Shown here: one piece after another, positions 1 through 5,069 of the stretch | Layout: the number at the start of each line of letters is the position of its first letter | How positions within the stretch are numbered: position 1 is the first letter of the stretch | Assembly (NCBI GenBank): GCA_002694065.1 | Contig: NZKZ01000055.1 | Coordinates: 1-5,069 of the forward strand | Direction of reading: 5' to 3' | Source: Acidiferrobacter sp. | Lineage (GTDB): Bacteria; Pseudomonadota; Gammaproteobacteria; Arenicellales; UBA868 | DNA length: 5,069 nt | The notes under the pieces: model-generated | The model's database searches: none | The model's input: the letters and a program-made list of their open reading frames with translations, nothing else | Told to the model about the DNA's origin: nothing | Position numbers and translations under genes: made by a program

Positions 1-494
1 CGGGTAATCTGAAAAATAAAGAACGCAATCACTCCGGCCAGCAGCGGAGAGGTCACCCAAGACAAGACGATCTGCGCAATCTTGCCCCACTTGACGGCAT
101 CCAGACCCACCGCAATTGCGCCAAAACCCACAATCGCGCCGACGATCGAATGCGTGGTGGAAATCGGCAGTCCAAAGCGTGTTGCGACGACCAGGAGCGT
201 ACCGGCAGCAGCCAGCGAGCCGAGCATCCCATAGACCAACTGCTCTCTCGTCATCATGCTGAGATCGAGCATTCCCTTTCTGACGGTATCCGTCACGTGC
301 CCGCCAGCCAAAAAAGCCCCCGCAAATTCAAGAACCGCCGCTACGATGATGGCGCCCCCTACGGTCAGCGCCCCTGAACCAACGCTCGTCCCCATGGCAT
401 TGGCGACATCGTTCGCTCCGATCGCCCACGCCATATATAGCGCCAGGATCCCGGCGATCCAGAGCGCGAGGGGAATTTCTGAGATCCATTCCAT
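1..494 (-). CDS. PiT-family inorganic phosphate transporter, N-terminal part (cut by left edge)
   Basis: This encodes an inner-membrane inorganic phosphate permease of the PiT (SLC20/Pho89/Pit) family. Only the first 164 residues are present and the frame is open at the left edge. The family signature GANDVANA lies at residues 26-33, and a second conserved element, PISTTHSIVGAIVGFG, at 110-125. Hydrophobic segments near 9-25, 44-64, 88-105, 112-130 and 142-162 fit membrane helices. The wording around the first motif (GTSVGSGALT, then a TDTVRKGMLD element) resembles eukaryotic PiT and Pho89 more than E. coli PitA, which begins differently. Sodium coupling is therefore possible, but this is inference. 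The ATG at 492-494 is preceded by GAAGAGG five bases upstream, and the frame closes at a TAA at 531-533 with no other start between. It follows phoR by 63 bp, and a Pho-box-like site sits just upstream, so PhoB control is likely. No DUF47/PhoU-like partner gene lies in the window. Confidence 0.93.
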   Translation of the reverse strand, partial: MEWISEIPLALWIAGILALYMAWAIGANDVANAMGTSVGSGALTVGGAIIVAAVLEFAGAFLAGGHVTDTVRKGMLDLSMMTREQLVYGMLGSLAAAGTLLVVATRFGLPISTTHSIVGAIVGFGAIAVGLDAVKWGKIAQIVLSWVTSPLLAGVIAFFIFQIT

Positions 495-556
495 TTTGAC
501 CTCTTCTAACGATCCTTCGTTATTGAAAGATTATCTGACTTCACCATAGCCAGAAC

Positions 557-588
557 ATTATCGAGACATTATTACGGGATTGTGACAG
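557..588 (-). promoter_or_regulatory. Candidate Pho box and -10 element of the phosphate transporter gene, inside the 3' end of phoR
   Basis: On the minus strand the sequence reads CTGTCAC-AATC-CCGTAAT (588 to 571), two 7-bp units separated by 4 bp. The known PhoB consensus is CTGTCAT, a 4-bp AT-rich spacer, then CTGTCAT. The first unit matches 6 of 7 positions and the second 5 of 7. Eight bases downstream is GATAAT (562 to 557), which matches the sigma-70 -10 consensus at 5 of 6 positions and overlaps the phoR stop codon. In PhoB promoters the box replaces the -35 element and the -10 lies roughly 10 bp downstream, so the arrangement is right though slightly tight. The transporter start codon lies about 63 bp beyond the -10. 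The site was found by eye; no binding data support it. Confidence 0.5.
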
Positions 589-1961
589 GGTGGCCTATTT
601 TCTTGGGCCGACCTGCGCTCAACCAATTCGGCCGGAAAATGGCAAATAAAGCAACTGCCCACACCCGGCTCGCTCGTAATCTCCAGGTCCCCTCCCATGC
701 GACCGAGGACGTGCTTGACAATCGCCAGACCCAGTCCCGTGCCTCCTGACTCGCGGGAACGCGCCACATCAACTCGATAGAACCGTTCAGTGAGGCGCGA
801 GATATGGCTTCTTTCAATCCCAATTCCGGTGTCTCGCACAGAAAACCAGGCACCATTTGACGAGCCAGTCCAGTCGAGTGTGATCTCGCCGCCCGGTGGC
901 GTGTATTTGACTGCATTAACGACCAGATTCGAAAAGAGGCTGTGTATCTCCTCTGGATTCCAGATCAGGAAATAACCCGGATCAACATTGGCTGAGATAG
1001 CATGCTCTTTTTCTCCACTGAGCGAAATCGCCTCCGAGCAAATCCGCGATGCTAAATCGCCGATATCCACCTTCTCTTTAGGCGCTGTTTCCCCACGCTC
1101 AAGATGAGCCAGGGTCAGCATATCCTCCACAATACCCTTGATCCGGGTCGTCTGCTGATACATCTGCTCCATGGCGTTGCGCACCTGCTCTGGATTCGAG
1201 ACTTTCTGGTCAATAAGCGTTTCGAGGTAGCCAAGCACTACAGTGAGTGGTGTTCTGAGTTCGTGAGAGGCATTTGCAACAAAATCTTGCCGCACACTCT
1301 CTAATTGCTTGACTAGGGTGACGTCCTCAGCGCGAAACAGCCGCTGATTATCGCCATAAGGCGTGATTCGGATTGACAGCAGTTTTTCCGGAGACACCGG
1401 CGCCCTAATCTCGATGGGATCGTTCAAATCATCTTGCACAATGTATTCACGAAACTCCGCAGACGGGAAAAACACTTCGATTCGCTTTCCTTGATCGACG
1501 GAGCTTGAGAGCCCCACAAGGTCTCCTGCTGCCTTATTCCACCACTCGATTCGATTATTTCTATCCAGAGCAATAATCGCGTCCGGGAGCGCCGACAATG
1601 AATCTCTGAAGTCACGAACCAAAGTCGCCATTTTATTTTTGCGATTGGTGGCCCGAATCTTCAGACGCCCTACCTCGGCAGACAACTCGACCGCTTCCCG
1701 ACGGGCGTTTTCATGGGTTGAGGCGAAATGTCGGGCGAGCGGTGTTAAGACAAACCTCAGAGACTGCTGAATTGGCGGACGCTCTTCTGACGTTAACAGC
1801 ACCCGATACCATTGGAGAAGATAAAGTCCAAATTCGATCGCGATCACCCAAATGACAAGCAGCGTGTCCTTGCTCAACAGGAAGTCAAGAATCGCGGCAA
1901 GCGCTATCGGCAACGCAAGTACGGATACCTCTTTAATCAGGAGGGCGTCGGTTTTCGTCAC
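558..1961 (-). CDS. phoR: Phosphate regulon sensor histidine kinase PhoR
   Basis: Inner-membrane sensor kinase of 467 residues that phosphorylates PhoB when phosphate is limiting and otherwise dephosphorylates it. Two closely spaced hydrophobic segments (about 9-29 and 33-51) anchor it with almost no periplasmic loop, as in E. coli PhoR. A charged linker (about 80-120) leads into a PAS-like domain (about 118-215, with ALPDAIIALD and IEWWNKAA). The HisKA domain carries SHELRTPL with the phospho-accepting His233. The ATPase domain shows the N box NLVVNAVKYT (345-354), the G1 box DTGIGI (377-382), the F box ERFYRVD (392-398) and the G2 box GGTGLGLAI (406-414). All catalytic motifs are intact. 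The start codon is GTG (1959-1961) and overlaps the phoB stop as GTGA, with no clear Shine-Dalgarno, so translational coupling to phoB is likely. The last 20 or so residues lie beyond the conserved fold, and their codons contain the Pho-box-like site of the next gene. Confidence 0.96.
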   Translation of the reverse strand: MTKTDALLIKEVSVLALPIALAAILDFLLSKDTLLVIWVIAIEFGLYLLQWYRVLLTSEERPPIQQSLRFVLTPLARHFASTHENARREAVELSAEVGRLKIRATNRKNKMATLVRDFRDSLSALPDAIIALDRNNRIEWWNKAAGDLVGLSSSVDQGKRIEVFFPSAEFREYIVQDDLNDPIEIRAPVSPEKLLSIRITPYGDNQRLFRAEDVTLVKQLESVRQDFVANASHELRTPLTVVLGYLETLIDQKVSNPEQVRNAMEQMYQQTTRIKGIVEDMLTLAHLERGETAPKEKVDIGDLASRICSEAISLSGEKEHAISANVDPGYFLIWNPEEIHSLFSNLVVNAVKYTPPGGEITLDWTGSSNGAWFSVRDTGIGIERSHISRLTERFYRVDVARSRESGGTGLGLAIVKHVLGRMGGDLEITSEPGVGSCFICHFPAELVERRSAQENRPPCHNPVIMSR

Positions 1962-2653
1962 GAGGGATTGGCCGAGAAGCGATAACCCACTCCTCTTATT
2001 GTCTCTACAAATTTATCGAATCCGTGGGGTTCCAGTGTCTTCCTGAGCCGTCTGACACAAACGTCTACAGTCCGTTCTTCAACGAACACATCTCTTCCCC
2101 AGACGCGATCCAGCAGTTGATCCCGACCATACACCCGCTCGGGATGCTGCATCAAAAAATGCAACAACTTGAATTCCGTTGGTCCGAGGTCGAGCGGGTG
2201 ACCATGCGCTTTCACCTGATGAAGGCTCCGGTTCAGCGTCAGCCCCGATATTGCGACCACCTCCTGGTCATCGGTATGCGCCCCTCTTCGCAACACTGCC
2301 TTGATTCGCGCAATCAATTCTCTGGGGGAAAAGGGCTTTGTGATGTAGTCGTCGGCTCCGCTGTTCAGCCCGCTGACCTTATCGATTTCCTCTCCTTTCG
2401 CCGTGATCATAATGATCGGAATATCCCGGGTATTCGGGTCCGCTCTCAATTGTTGAGCAAAATCGATTCCGCTCTGGCCCGGAAGCATCCAATCCAGCAG
2501 GATCAGATTCGGCGGTTTCTGCAGAATACGCTGCTGTGCGCTTTCCGCATCGTTCGACTCAATGATATTGAAGCGGTGTTGTGCAAGGACAAAATTGAGC
2601 ATGTCCCGAATTGCTCGGTCATCCTCGACAACAAGAATATCAGGCACGCCCAT
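1958..2653 (-). CDS. phoB: Phosphate regulon response regulator PhoB
   Basis: Cytoplasmic DNA-binding response regulator that activates the Pho regulon when phosphorylated by PhoR. With the chosen start it has 231 residues, close to the 229 of E. coli PhoB. The receiver domain (about 5-122) has the acidic pair Glu10/Asp11, the phospho-acceptor Asp54 in LLDWMLPG (the E. coli context), Thr84 in IMITAKG, and Lys106 in DDYITKPF. The OmpR-type winged helix domain spans about 134-228, with recognition-helix residues in RTVDVCVRRLRKTLEP (194-209) and the C-terminal hairpin RGVGYRF. The frame can be read up to a TTG at 2696-2698. The ATG at 2651-2653 is preferred because it puts the receiver fold at the N terminus, has GAAGAGAG six bases upstream, and because the TTG falls inside the candidate -10. 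Its stop overlaps the phoR GTG by 4 bp. A Pho-box-like repeat upstream suggests autoregulation. Confidence 0.97.
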   Translation of the reverse strand: MGVPDILVVEDDRAIRDMLNFVLAQHRFNIIESNDAESAQQRILQKPPNLILLDWMLPGQSGIDFAQQLRADPNTRDIPIIMITAKGEEIDKVSGLNSGADDYITKPFSPRELIARIKAVLRRGAHTDDQEVVAISGLTLNRSLHQVKAHGHPLDLGPTEFKLLHFLMQHPERVYGRDQLLDRVWGRDVFVEERTVDVCVRRLRKTLEPHGFDKFVETIRGVGYRFSANPS

Positions 2654-2659
2654 AACGGA

Positions 2660-2691
2660 CTCTCTTCTTTCTCTTCCTTCTCGGAAGAGAG
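2660..2691 (-). promoter_or_regulatory. Alternative hairpins in the phoB leader overlapping its Shine-Dalgarno
   Basis: On the phoB strand, TCTCTTCC (2690-2683) is a perfect 8-bp complement of GGAAGAGA (2677-2670), with a 5-base loop. The overlapping arm CTCTCTTC (2691-2684) is a perfect 8-bp complement of GAAGAGAG (2667-2660), with a 16-base loop. GAAGAGAG is the likely phoB Shine-Dalgarno, six bases before the ATG. The two pairings exclude each other: one leaves the ribosome site free and the other hides it. The pairings are directly visible. Any regulatory role is inference, and the purine-rich composition makes some complementarity likely by chance. Confidence 0.3.
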
Positions 2692-2725
2692 ATTTCAACA
2701 GAGCTTTGTTACCGTCCGGTTACAG
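2692..2725 (-). promoter_or_regulatory. Candidate Pho box and -10 element of phoBR
   Basis: The minus strand reads CTGTAAC-CGGA-CGGTAAC (2725 to 2708), an 11-bp-period direct repeat that shares GTAAC in both units. This is the geometry of a Pho box, although each unit departs from the CTGTCAT consensus (5 of 7 and 4 of 7 matches). Exactly 10 bp downstream is TGAAAT (2697 to 2692), 4 of 6 to the sigma-70 -10 consensus, as expected when PhoB replaces a -35 element. Transcription would begin near 2685, about 30 bases before the phoB ATG. Position, spacing and the known autoregulation of phoBR in E. coli support the call; sequence match alone is moderate. Confidence 0.5.
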
Positions 2726-2758
2726 CCGGGACATCCGAAGCCCATAGAACCTGAGAAG

Positions 2759-3766
2759 CTATTTAAGATGCTTCTCCAAAGCCTTGACCCGTTTGGCTAA
2801 ATCGTCGAGTTGGCGGAACCGTACTGCTGCTTTTCGCCATTCTGTCGCCGGCAACAGTCCCGTTCCCGAGGAATACATGCCGGGCTCATTGATAGAGCCC
2901 GTGACCATCGCCATTCCCGTGAGATGTACGTCATCACAAATATTGACATGATCAGCAACGCCCACCGCACCTGCCAGGATGCAGCGCTTGCCAACCACCA
3001 CACTGCCGGCGATCCCGACGCAGGATACGATCGCCGTATCCTCGCCGATCTGGCAGTTGTGGCCGATCTGGACCAGATTATCGATCACCACTCCATCTGC
3101 GATGACGGTATCTCCGATCGCACCCCGATCGATTGTCGTGACCGCACCGATCTGAACGTCGTTGCCAATACGCAGCCCGCCATGCTGCGGGATTCTCACC
3201 CAGTGCCCTTCTTCCTGCGTGTTGCCAAATCCGTCGCTGCCGAGCACCGCCCCGCTTTTGATGAAGCAGCGCTCACCGATGATGACGCCACGCATCACCG
3301 TGACGTTGGCAAAAAGACGGGTCTGTGCGCCCAGCTGAGACCGCTCTGAAATCACGCTGCCCGGCCCGATAATCACACTGTCTCCAATAACAGCATCATC
3401 CTCGATTACACAGTTTGGACCGATCGAGGCCGTCGTGCTGACGGTCGCGCTGTCTGCCACCACAGCGCTTGGATGAATACCGGCCTCAGGGATGGGTGTG
3501 TTATCCAGCAGCCTTGCGGCACGGGCGTACCCGAGATGCGGGTTCTCACAGACAACGGCAGCGCCCTGCCAGGCATCCCGATCTTCTTGACGCAGAATCA
3601 CGGCTGAGGCGGCACAACCTGCCAACTGCTCGCTGGATGTCGATACCGCAAGAAAAGTCACGTCGCCAGCGCCCGCGTCTTCCAAGGTGCCGAGCGTAGT
3701 GATTTCAAGATCGGCGTCGCCGTCGCAGACGCCACCTAACTTTTCTGCAAGTTCACCCAGTTTCAT
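2759..3766 (-). CDS. lpxD: UDP-3-O-(3-hydroxyacyl)glucosamine N-acyltransferase LpxD
   Basis: Cytoplasmic lipid A biosynthesis enzyme that transfers a 3-hydroxyacyl chain from acyl-ACP to the 2-amino group of UDP-3-O-acylglucosamine, the third step of the Raetz pathway. It has 335 residues (E. coli 341). The N-terminal uridine-binding domain (about 1-95) is followed by left-handed beta-helix hexapeptide repeats (about 98-290) and a C-terminal helix (about 308-335). The catalytic His236 sits in VQIGHNCQIG. GSDGFG (177-182) and TTIDRG (210-215) are conserved LpxD elements, and EPGMYSSG (294-301) matches the family C-terminal region. An in-frame TAA lies at 3773-3775, so the ATG at 3764-3766 is the only good start; its Shine-Dalgarno is weak. 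The usual neighbours (bamA, skp, fabZ, lpxA) are absent. It lies upstream of phoB on the same strand with a 105-bp gap, so it may be a relocated or second copy. Confidence 0.95.
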   Translation of the reverse strand: MKLGELAEKLGGVCDGDADLEITTLGTLEDAGAGDVTFLAVSTSSEQLAGCAASAVILRQEDRDAWQGAAVVCENPHLGYARAARLLDNTPIPEAGIHPSAVVADSATVSTTASIGPNCVIEDDAVIGDSVIIGPGSVISERSQLGAQTRLFANVTVMRGVIIGERCFIKSGAVLGSDGFGNTQEEGHWVRIPQHGGLRIGNDVQIGAVTTIDRGAIGDTVIADGVVIDNLVQIGHNCQIGEDTAIVSCVGIAGSVVVGKRCILAGAVGVADHVNICDDVHLTGMAMVTGSINEPGMYSSGTGLLPATEWRKAAVRFRQLDDLAKRVKALEKHLK

Positions 3767-3799
3767 GAAGTCTTAGATTCATCCAGCCAAAAATCAAAA

Positions 3800-3943
3800 T
3801 CAGTCACGAGCGCTCCGTGTCTCCAGCTCTTTAATCAACAACCTGACACCGGGCGCCGTAGGGTGATGATAGGCCGGAGCGGGAACAAAACCAAGTTGTC
3901 GATAGAGCTAGATAGCGGCATGCATTGGCGGTATAGCGTCCCG
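3800..3943 (-). pseudogene. C-terminal remnant of a GNAT-family N-acetyltransferase
   Basis: Read on the minus strand toward the TGA at 3800-3802, this stretch encodes IPPMHAAI, then an in-frame TAG (3908-3910), then LYRQLGF and AYHHPTAPGVRLLIKEL. The pattern of met-x-ala-ala-ile-x-LYRxLGF, a Pro/Tyr-rich turn and a terminal strand ending in KEL is the well-known last third of GNAT acetyltransferases, which transfer an acyl group from acyl-CoA to an amine. The nucleotide stop falls where functional proteins carry a variable residue. Upstream of about 3943 the frame loses any likeness to the acetyl-CoA-binding region and meets another stop near 4008, so most of the gene is missing. It ends 33 bp before lpxD on the same strand. 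I take it to be a decayed gene, possibly truncated when the divergent dehydrogenase gene came to lie here. The parent's substrate is unknown. Confidence 0.72.
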
Positions 3944-3974
3944 TATGACCTTGCCGAAACTGGCCTTCCCTGAA

Positions 3975-4004
3975 GTGTTCTGGGCCAGAAACACGGGATA
4001 GAAT
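3975..4004 (+). promoter_or_regulatory. Candidate promoter with operator-like inverted repeat before the SDR gene
   Basis: TAGAAT at 3999-4004 matches the sigma-70 -10 consensus at 5 of 6 positions and lies 35 bp before the SDR start codon. No good -35 hexamer is seen at 16-18 bp spacing. Instead the -35 zone holds an imperfect inverted repeat (3975-3994): GTGTTCTGG, a central G, then CCAGAAACAC. Its arms are complementary except for one extra base in the right arm. This may be an operator for a dimeric regulator, or an activator site compensating for the weak -35. It is found by eye only. Confidence 0.3.
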
Positions 4005-4039
4005 CATCATAGCGTCATTATCACTGAGATGAGGAATCC

Positions 4040-4801
4040 ATGAGACTTCAGGACAAGGTTGCCGTTATCACCGGCGCAGCGCAGGGAATCGGCCTCGGCA
4101 TTGCGCAGCGTTTTTCAAAAGAAGGCGCGCGCGTCATGATGCTCGACGTTAACGAAGACGTTGGCACTCGCGCTGCAGCAGATATCTCAGGTGCACGTTT
4201 TTTCTGTACCGATGTCTCTGACAAAGCCGCGGTGGACAGCACCGTCGACGAGATTATTGCCGATGCTGGCCGTATCGACATCTGCGTCAACAACGCGGGC
4301 ATCCTGCGTTCAGGAGAGGTTCTGGAGATCAGTGAAGAGGATTTTGACAAAGTACTCTCGGTCAACCTCAAGGGCGCATTTCTTATGAGTCAGGCCACAG
4401 GTCGGCATATGGTGGCTGCCGGGGGCGGCAGCATCATCAATATGTCTTCCGTGAATGGCATTATGACCATCCCGAACATCCTGCCCTATAACGTTTCCAA
4501 AGGAGGGTTGGATCAGCTCACCCGGGTCATGGCGGTAGCACTTGCGGACAAGCATGTCCGGGTTAACGCCATCGGCCCTGGCAGCATCCTGACAGAGATG
4601 CTCCAGCAGGTCATGACGGATGAAGCCAAGCGGCATGCCATCCTGTCACGCACCCCCATGGGGCGCTGCGGCGACGTCGATGAAGTCGCCAGTATTGCGC
4701 TTTTTCTCGCAAGTGATGATGCGTCGTATATCACGGGGCAATGCATCTACGCAGACGGCGGACGACTAGCGCTCAACTACACTGTGCCTGTCCCCGACTA
4801 A
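4040..4801 (+). CDS. Short-chain dehydrogenase/reductase (SDR) family oxidoreductase
   Basis: A 253-residue classical SDR, of typical length for the family, predicted to be a cytoplasmic NAD(P)-dependent alcohol/ketone oxidoreductase. The cofactor motif TGAAQGIG is at 11-18, NNAG at 84-87, and the active-site residues are Asn109 (SVNLKG), Ser137 (INMSS), Tyr150 and Lys154 (YNVSK). Asp36 at the end of the second beta strand (MLDV) favours NAD(H) over NADP(H). The C-terminal segment ITGQCIYADGG (231-241) is the usual conserved end, followed by a short tail. The start ATG has GAGGA four bases upstream. The gene is divergent from lpxD and convergent with hemE, with only 25 bp to the hemE stop, so it appears to be a single-gene unit with its own promoter. 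The substrate cannot be inferred. FabG-like reductases and sugar or polyol dehydrogenases share all these motifs, so a specific name is not justified. Confidence 0.93.
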   Translation: MRLQDKVAVITGAAQGIGLGIAQRFSKEGARVMMLDVNEDVGTRAAADISGARFFCTDVSDKAAVDSTVDEIIADAGRIDICVNNAGILRSGEVLEISEEDFDKVLSVNLKGAFLMSQATGRHMVAAGGGSIINMSSVNGIMTIPNILPYNVSKGGLDQLTRVMAVALADKHVRVNAIGPGSILTEMLQQVMTDEAKRHAILSRTPMGRCGDVDEVASIALFLASDDASYITGQCIYADGGRLALNYTVPVPD

Positions 4802-4826
4802 ACGCCCCGGGGCTCAACCAATAGAC

Positions 4827-5069
4827 TCAAATCGGGGTTCGACTCAATTCGTGGACAGAGTCCACCAGAACTTTGACATTCTCGGGATCAATCCCCGGCG
4901 TAATGCCGTGACCCAGGTTGAAGACATGGCCGGGACCTGTTCCATAATCTTCGAGAACGTCCCGGACGGCTGAGCGGATCTTCTCAGGAGAAGCATTGAG
5001 CACTGCCGGGTCGAGGTTGCCCTGCAGTGCTACCCGGTCCTGCACCAGGCGCCGAGCCTCCCTAAGGGA
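4827..5069 (-). CDS. hemE: Uroporphyrinogen decarboxylase HemE, C-terminal part (cut by right edge)
   Basis: Cytoplasmic enzyme of heme biosynthesis that removes four carboxyl groups from uroporphyrinogen III to give coproporphyrinogen III. Only the last 80 residues are present (E. coli HemE has 354), and the frame runs off the right edge; GTG at about 5045 is internal, not a start. The conserved segments DRVALQGNLDPAVL, GPGHVFNLGHGITP and ENVKVLVDSVHE are characteristic of the HemE C terminus. The strongly conserved His of the NLGHG motif, found near the active site in this family, is present. The gene ends in TGA (4827-4829) facing the SDR gene, 25 bp away. The short gap holds no clear rho-independent terminator for either gene. 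Confidence 0.95.
   Translation of the reverse strand, partial: SLREARRLVQDRVALQGNLDPAVLNASPEKIRSAVRDVLEDYGTGPGHVFNLGHGITPGIDPENVKVLVDSVHELSRTPI

Noticed and set aside
530..535. Second GATAAT on the minus strand between phoR and the transporter gene
   Set aside because: It could be a -10, but no Pho box or -35 lies at the right distance. The nearby TCA repeats are 12 bp apart, not 11. The GATAAT at 557-562 has better context.
2654..2698. N-terminal extension of PhoB from a TTG at 2696-2698
   Set aside because: It would add 15 charged residues before the receiver fold, starts inside the candidate -10 element, and the ATG at 2653 has a better ribosome site and gives the usual family length.
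2714..2732. GTCC-C-GG / CCGGAC stem between lpxD and phoB as a terminator of lpxD
   Set aside because: The stem is only six pairs with a bulge, has no U-run after it, and overlaps the Pho-box-like repeat.
2024..2800. Long open frame of 258 codons on the plus strand across phoB
   Set aside because: It is antisense to phoB, whose every receiver and winged-helix motif is intact. The translation shows no recognisable domain and runs into the lpxD 3' end.
2810..3349. Open frame of 179 codons on the plus strand across lpxD
   Set aside because: It is antisense to the conserved hexapeptide-repeat region of lpxD. The repetitive codon pattern of the hexapeptides explains the lack of stops.
4804..4813. 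Palindrome GCCCCGGGGC after the SDR stop as a terminator
   Set aside because: It has no room for a loop and no T-run. The nearby GACTCAA pair (4824-4830, 4841-4847) is a direct repeat and partly coding, so no terminator can be supported.

Overview
The window looks like a chromosomal segment from a gammaproteobacterium. PhoB and PhoR resemble the E. coli proteins along their whole length, including the short two-helix membrane anchor of PhoR. An lpxD gene shows a Gram-negative outer membrane with lipid A. The genus cannot be read from the sequence alone. The region is gene-dense, of moderate GC, and shows no insertion sequence, tRNA, rRNA or CRISPR array.

Layout on the minus strand, read from right to left: the 3' end of hemE (4827 to the right edge), a GNAT acetyltransferase remnant (about 3800-3943), lpxD (2759-3766), phoB (1958-2653), phoR (558-1961) and the 5' part of a PiT-family phosphate transporter gene (1-494, cut by the left edge). 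One gene lies on the plus strand: a short-chain dehydrogenase/reductase (4040-4801). It is divergent from lpxD and convergent with hemE.

The left half is a compact phosphate-response module. PhoR senses phosphate status and phosphorylates PhoB. phoB and phoR overlap by 4 bp (GTGA). The gene immediately downstream encodes a phosphate transporter of the SLC20/Pho89-like sequence type. Two Pho-box-like sites, each a pair of 7-bp units spaced by 4 bp, are visible. One lies in front of phoB. The other lies inside the last codons of phoR, in front of the transporter gene, with a -10-like GATAAT overlapping the phoR stop. Together they suggest that phoBR is autoregulated and that the transporter has its own PhoB-dependent promoter.

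The right half is more mosaic: an lpxD away from its usual bamA/fabZ/lpxA neighbours, a decayed acetyltransferase whose conserved C-terminal end is still readable but carries an in-frame TAG, an SDR of unknown substrate, and hemE. The most notable observations are the Pho box embedded in phoR, alternative hairpins in the phoB leader that compete for its Shine-Dalgarno sequence, the orphan lpxD next to phoB, and the GNAT remnant. I saw no convincing wholly new system.
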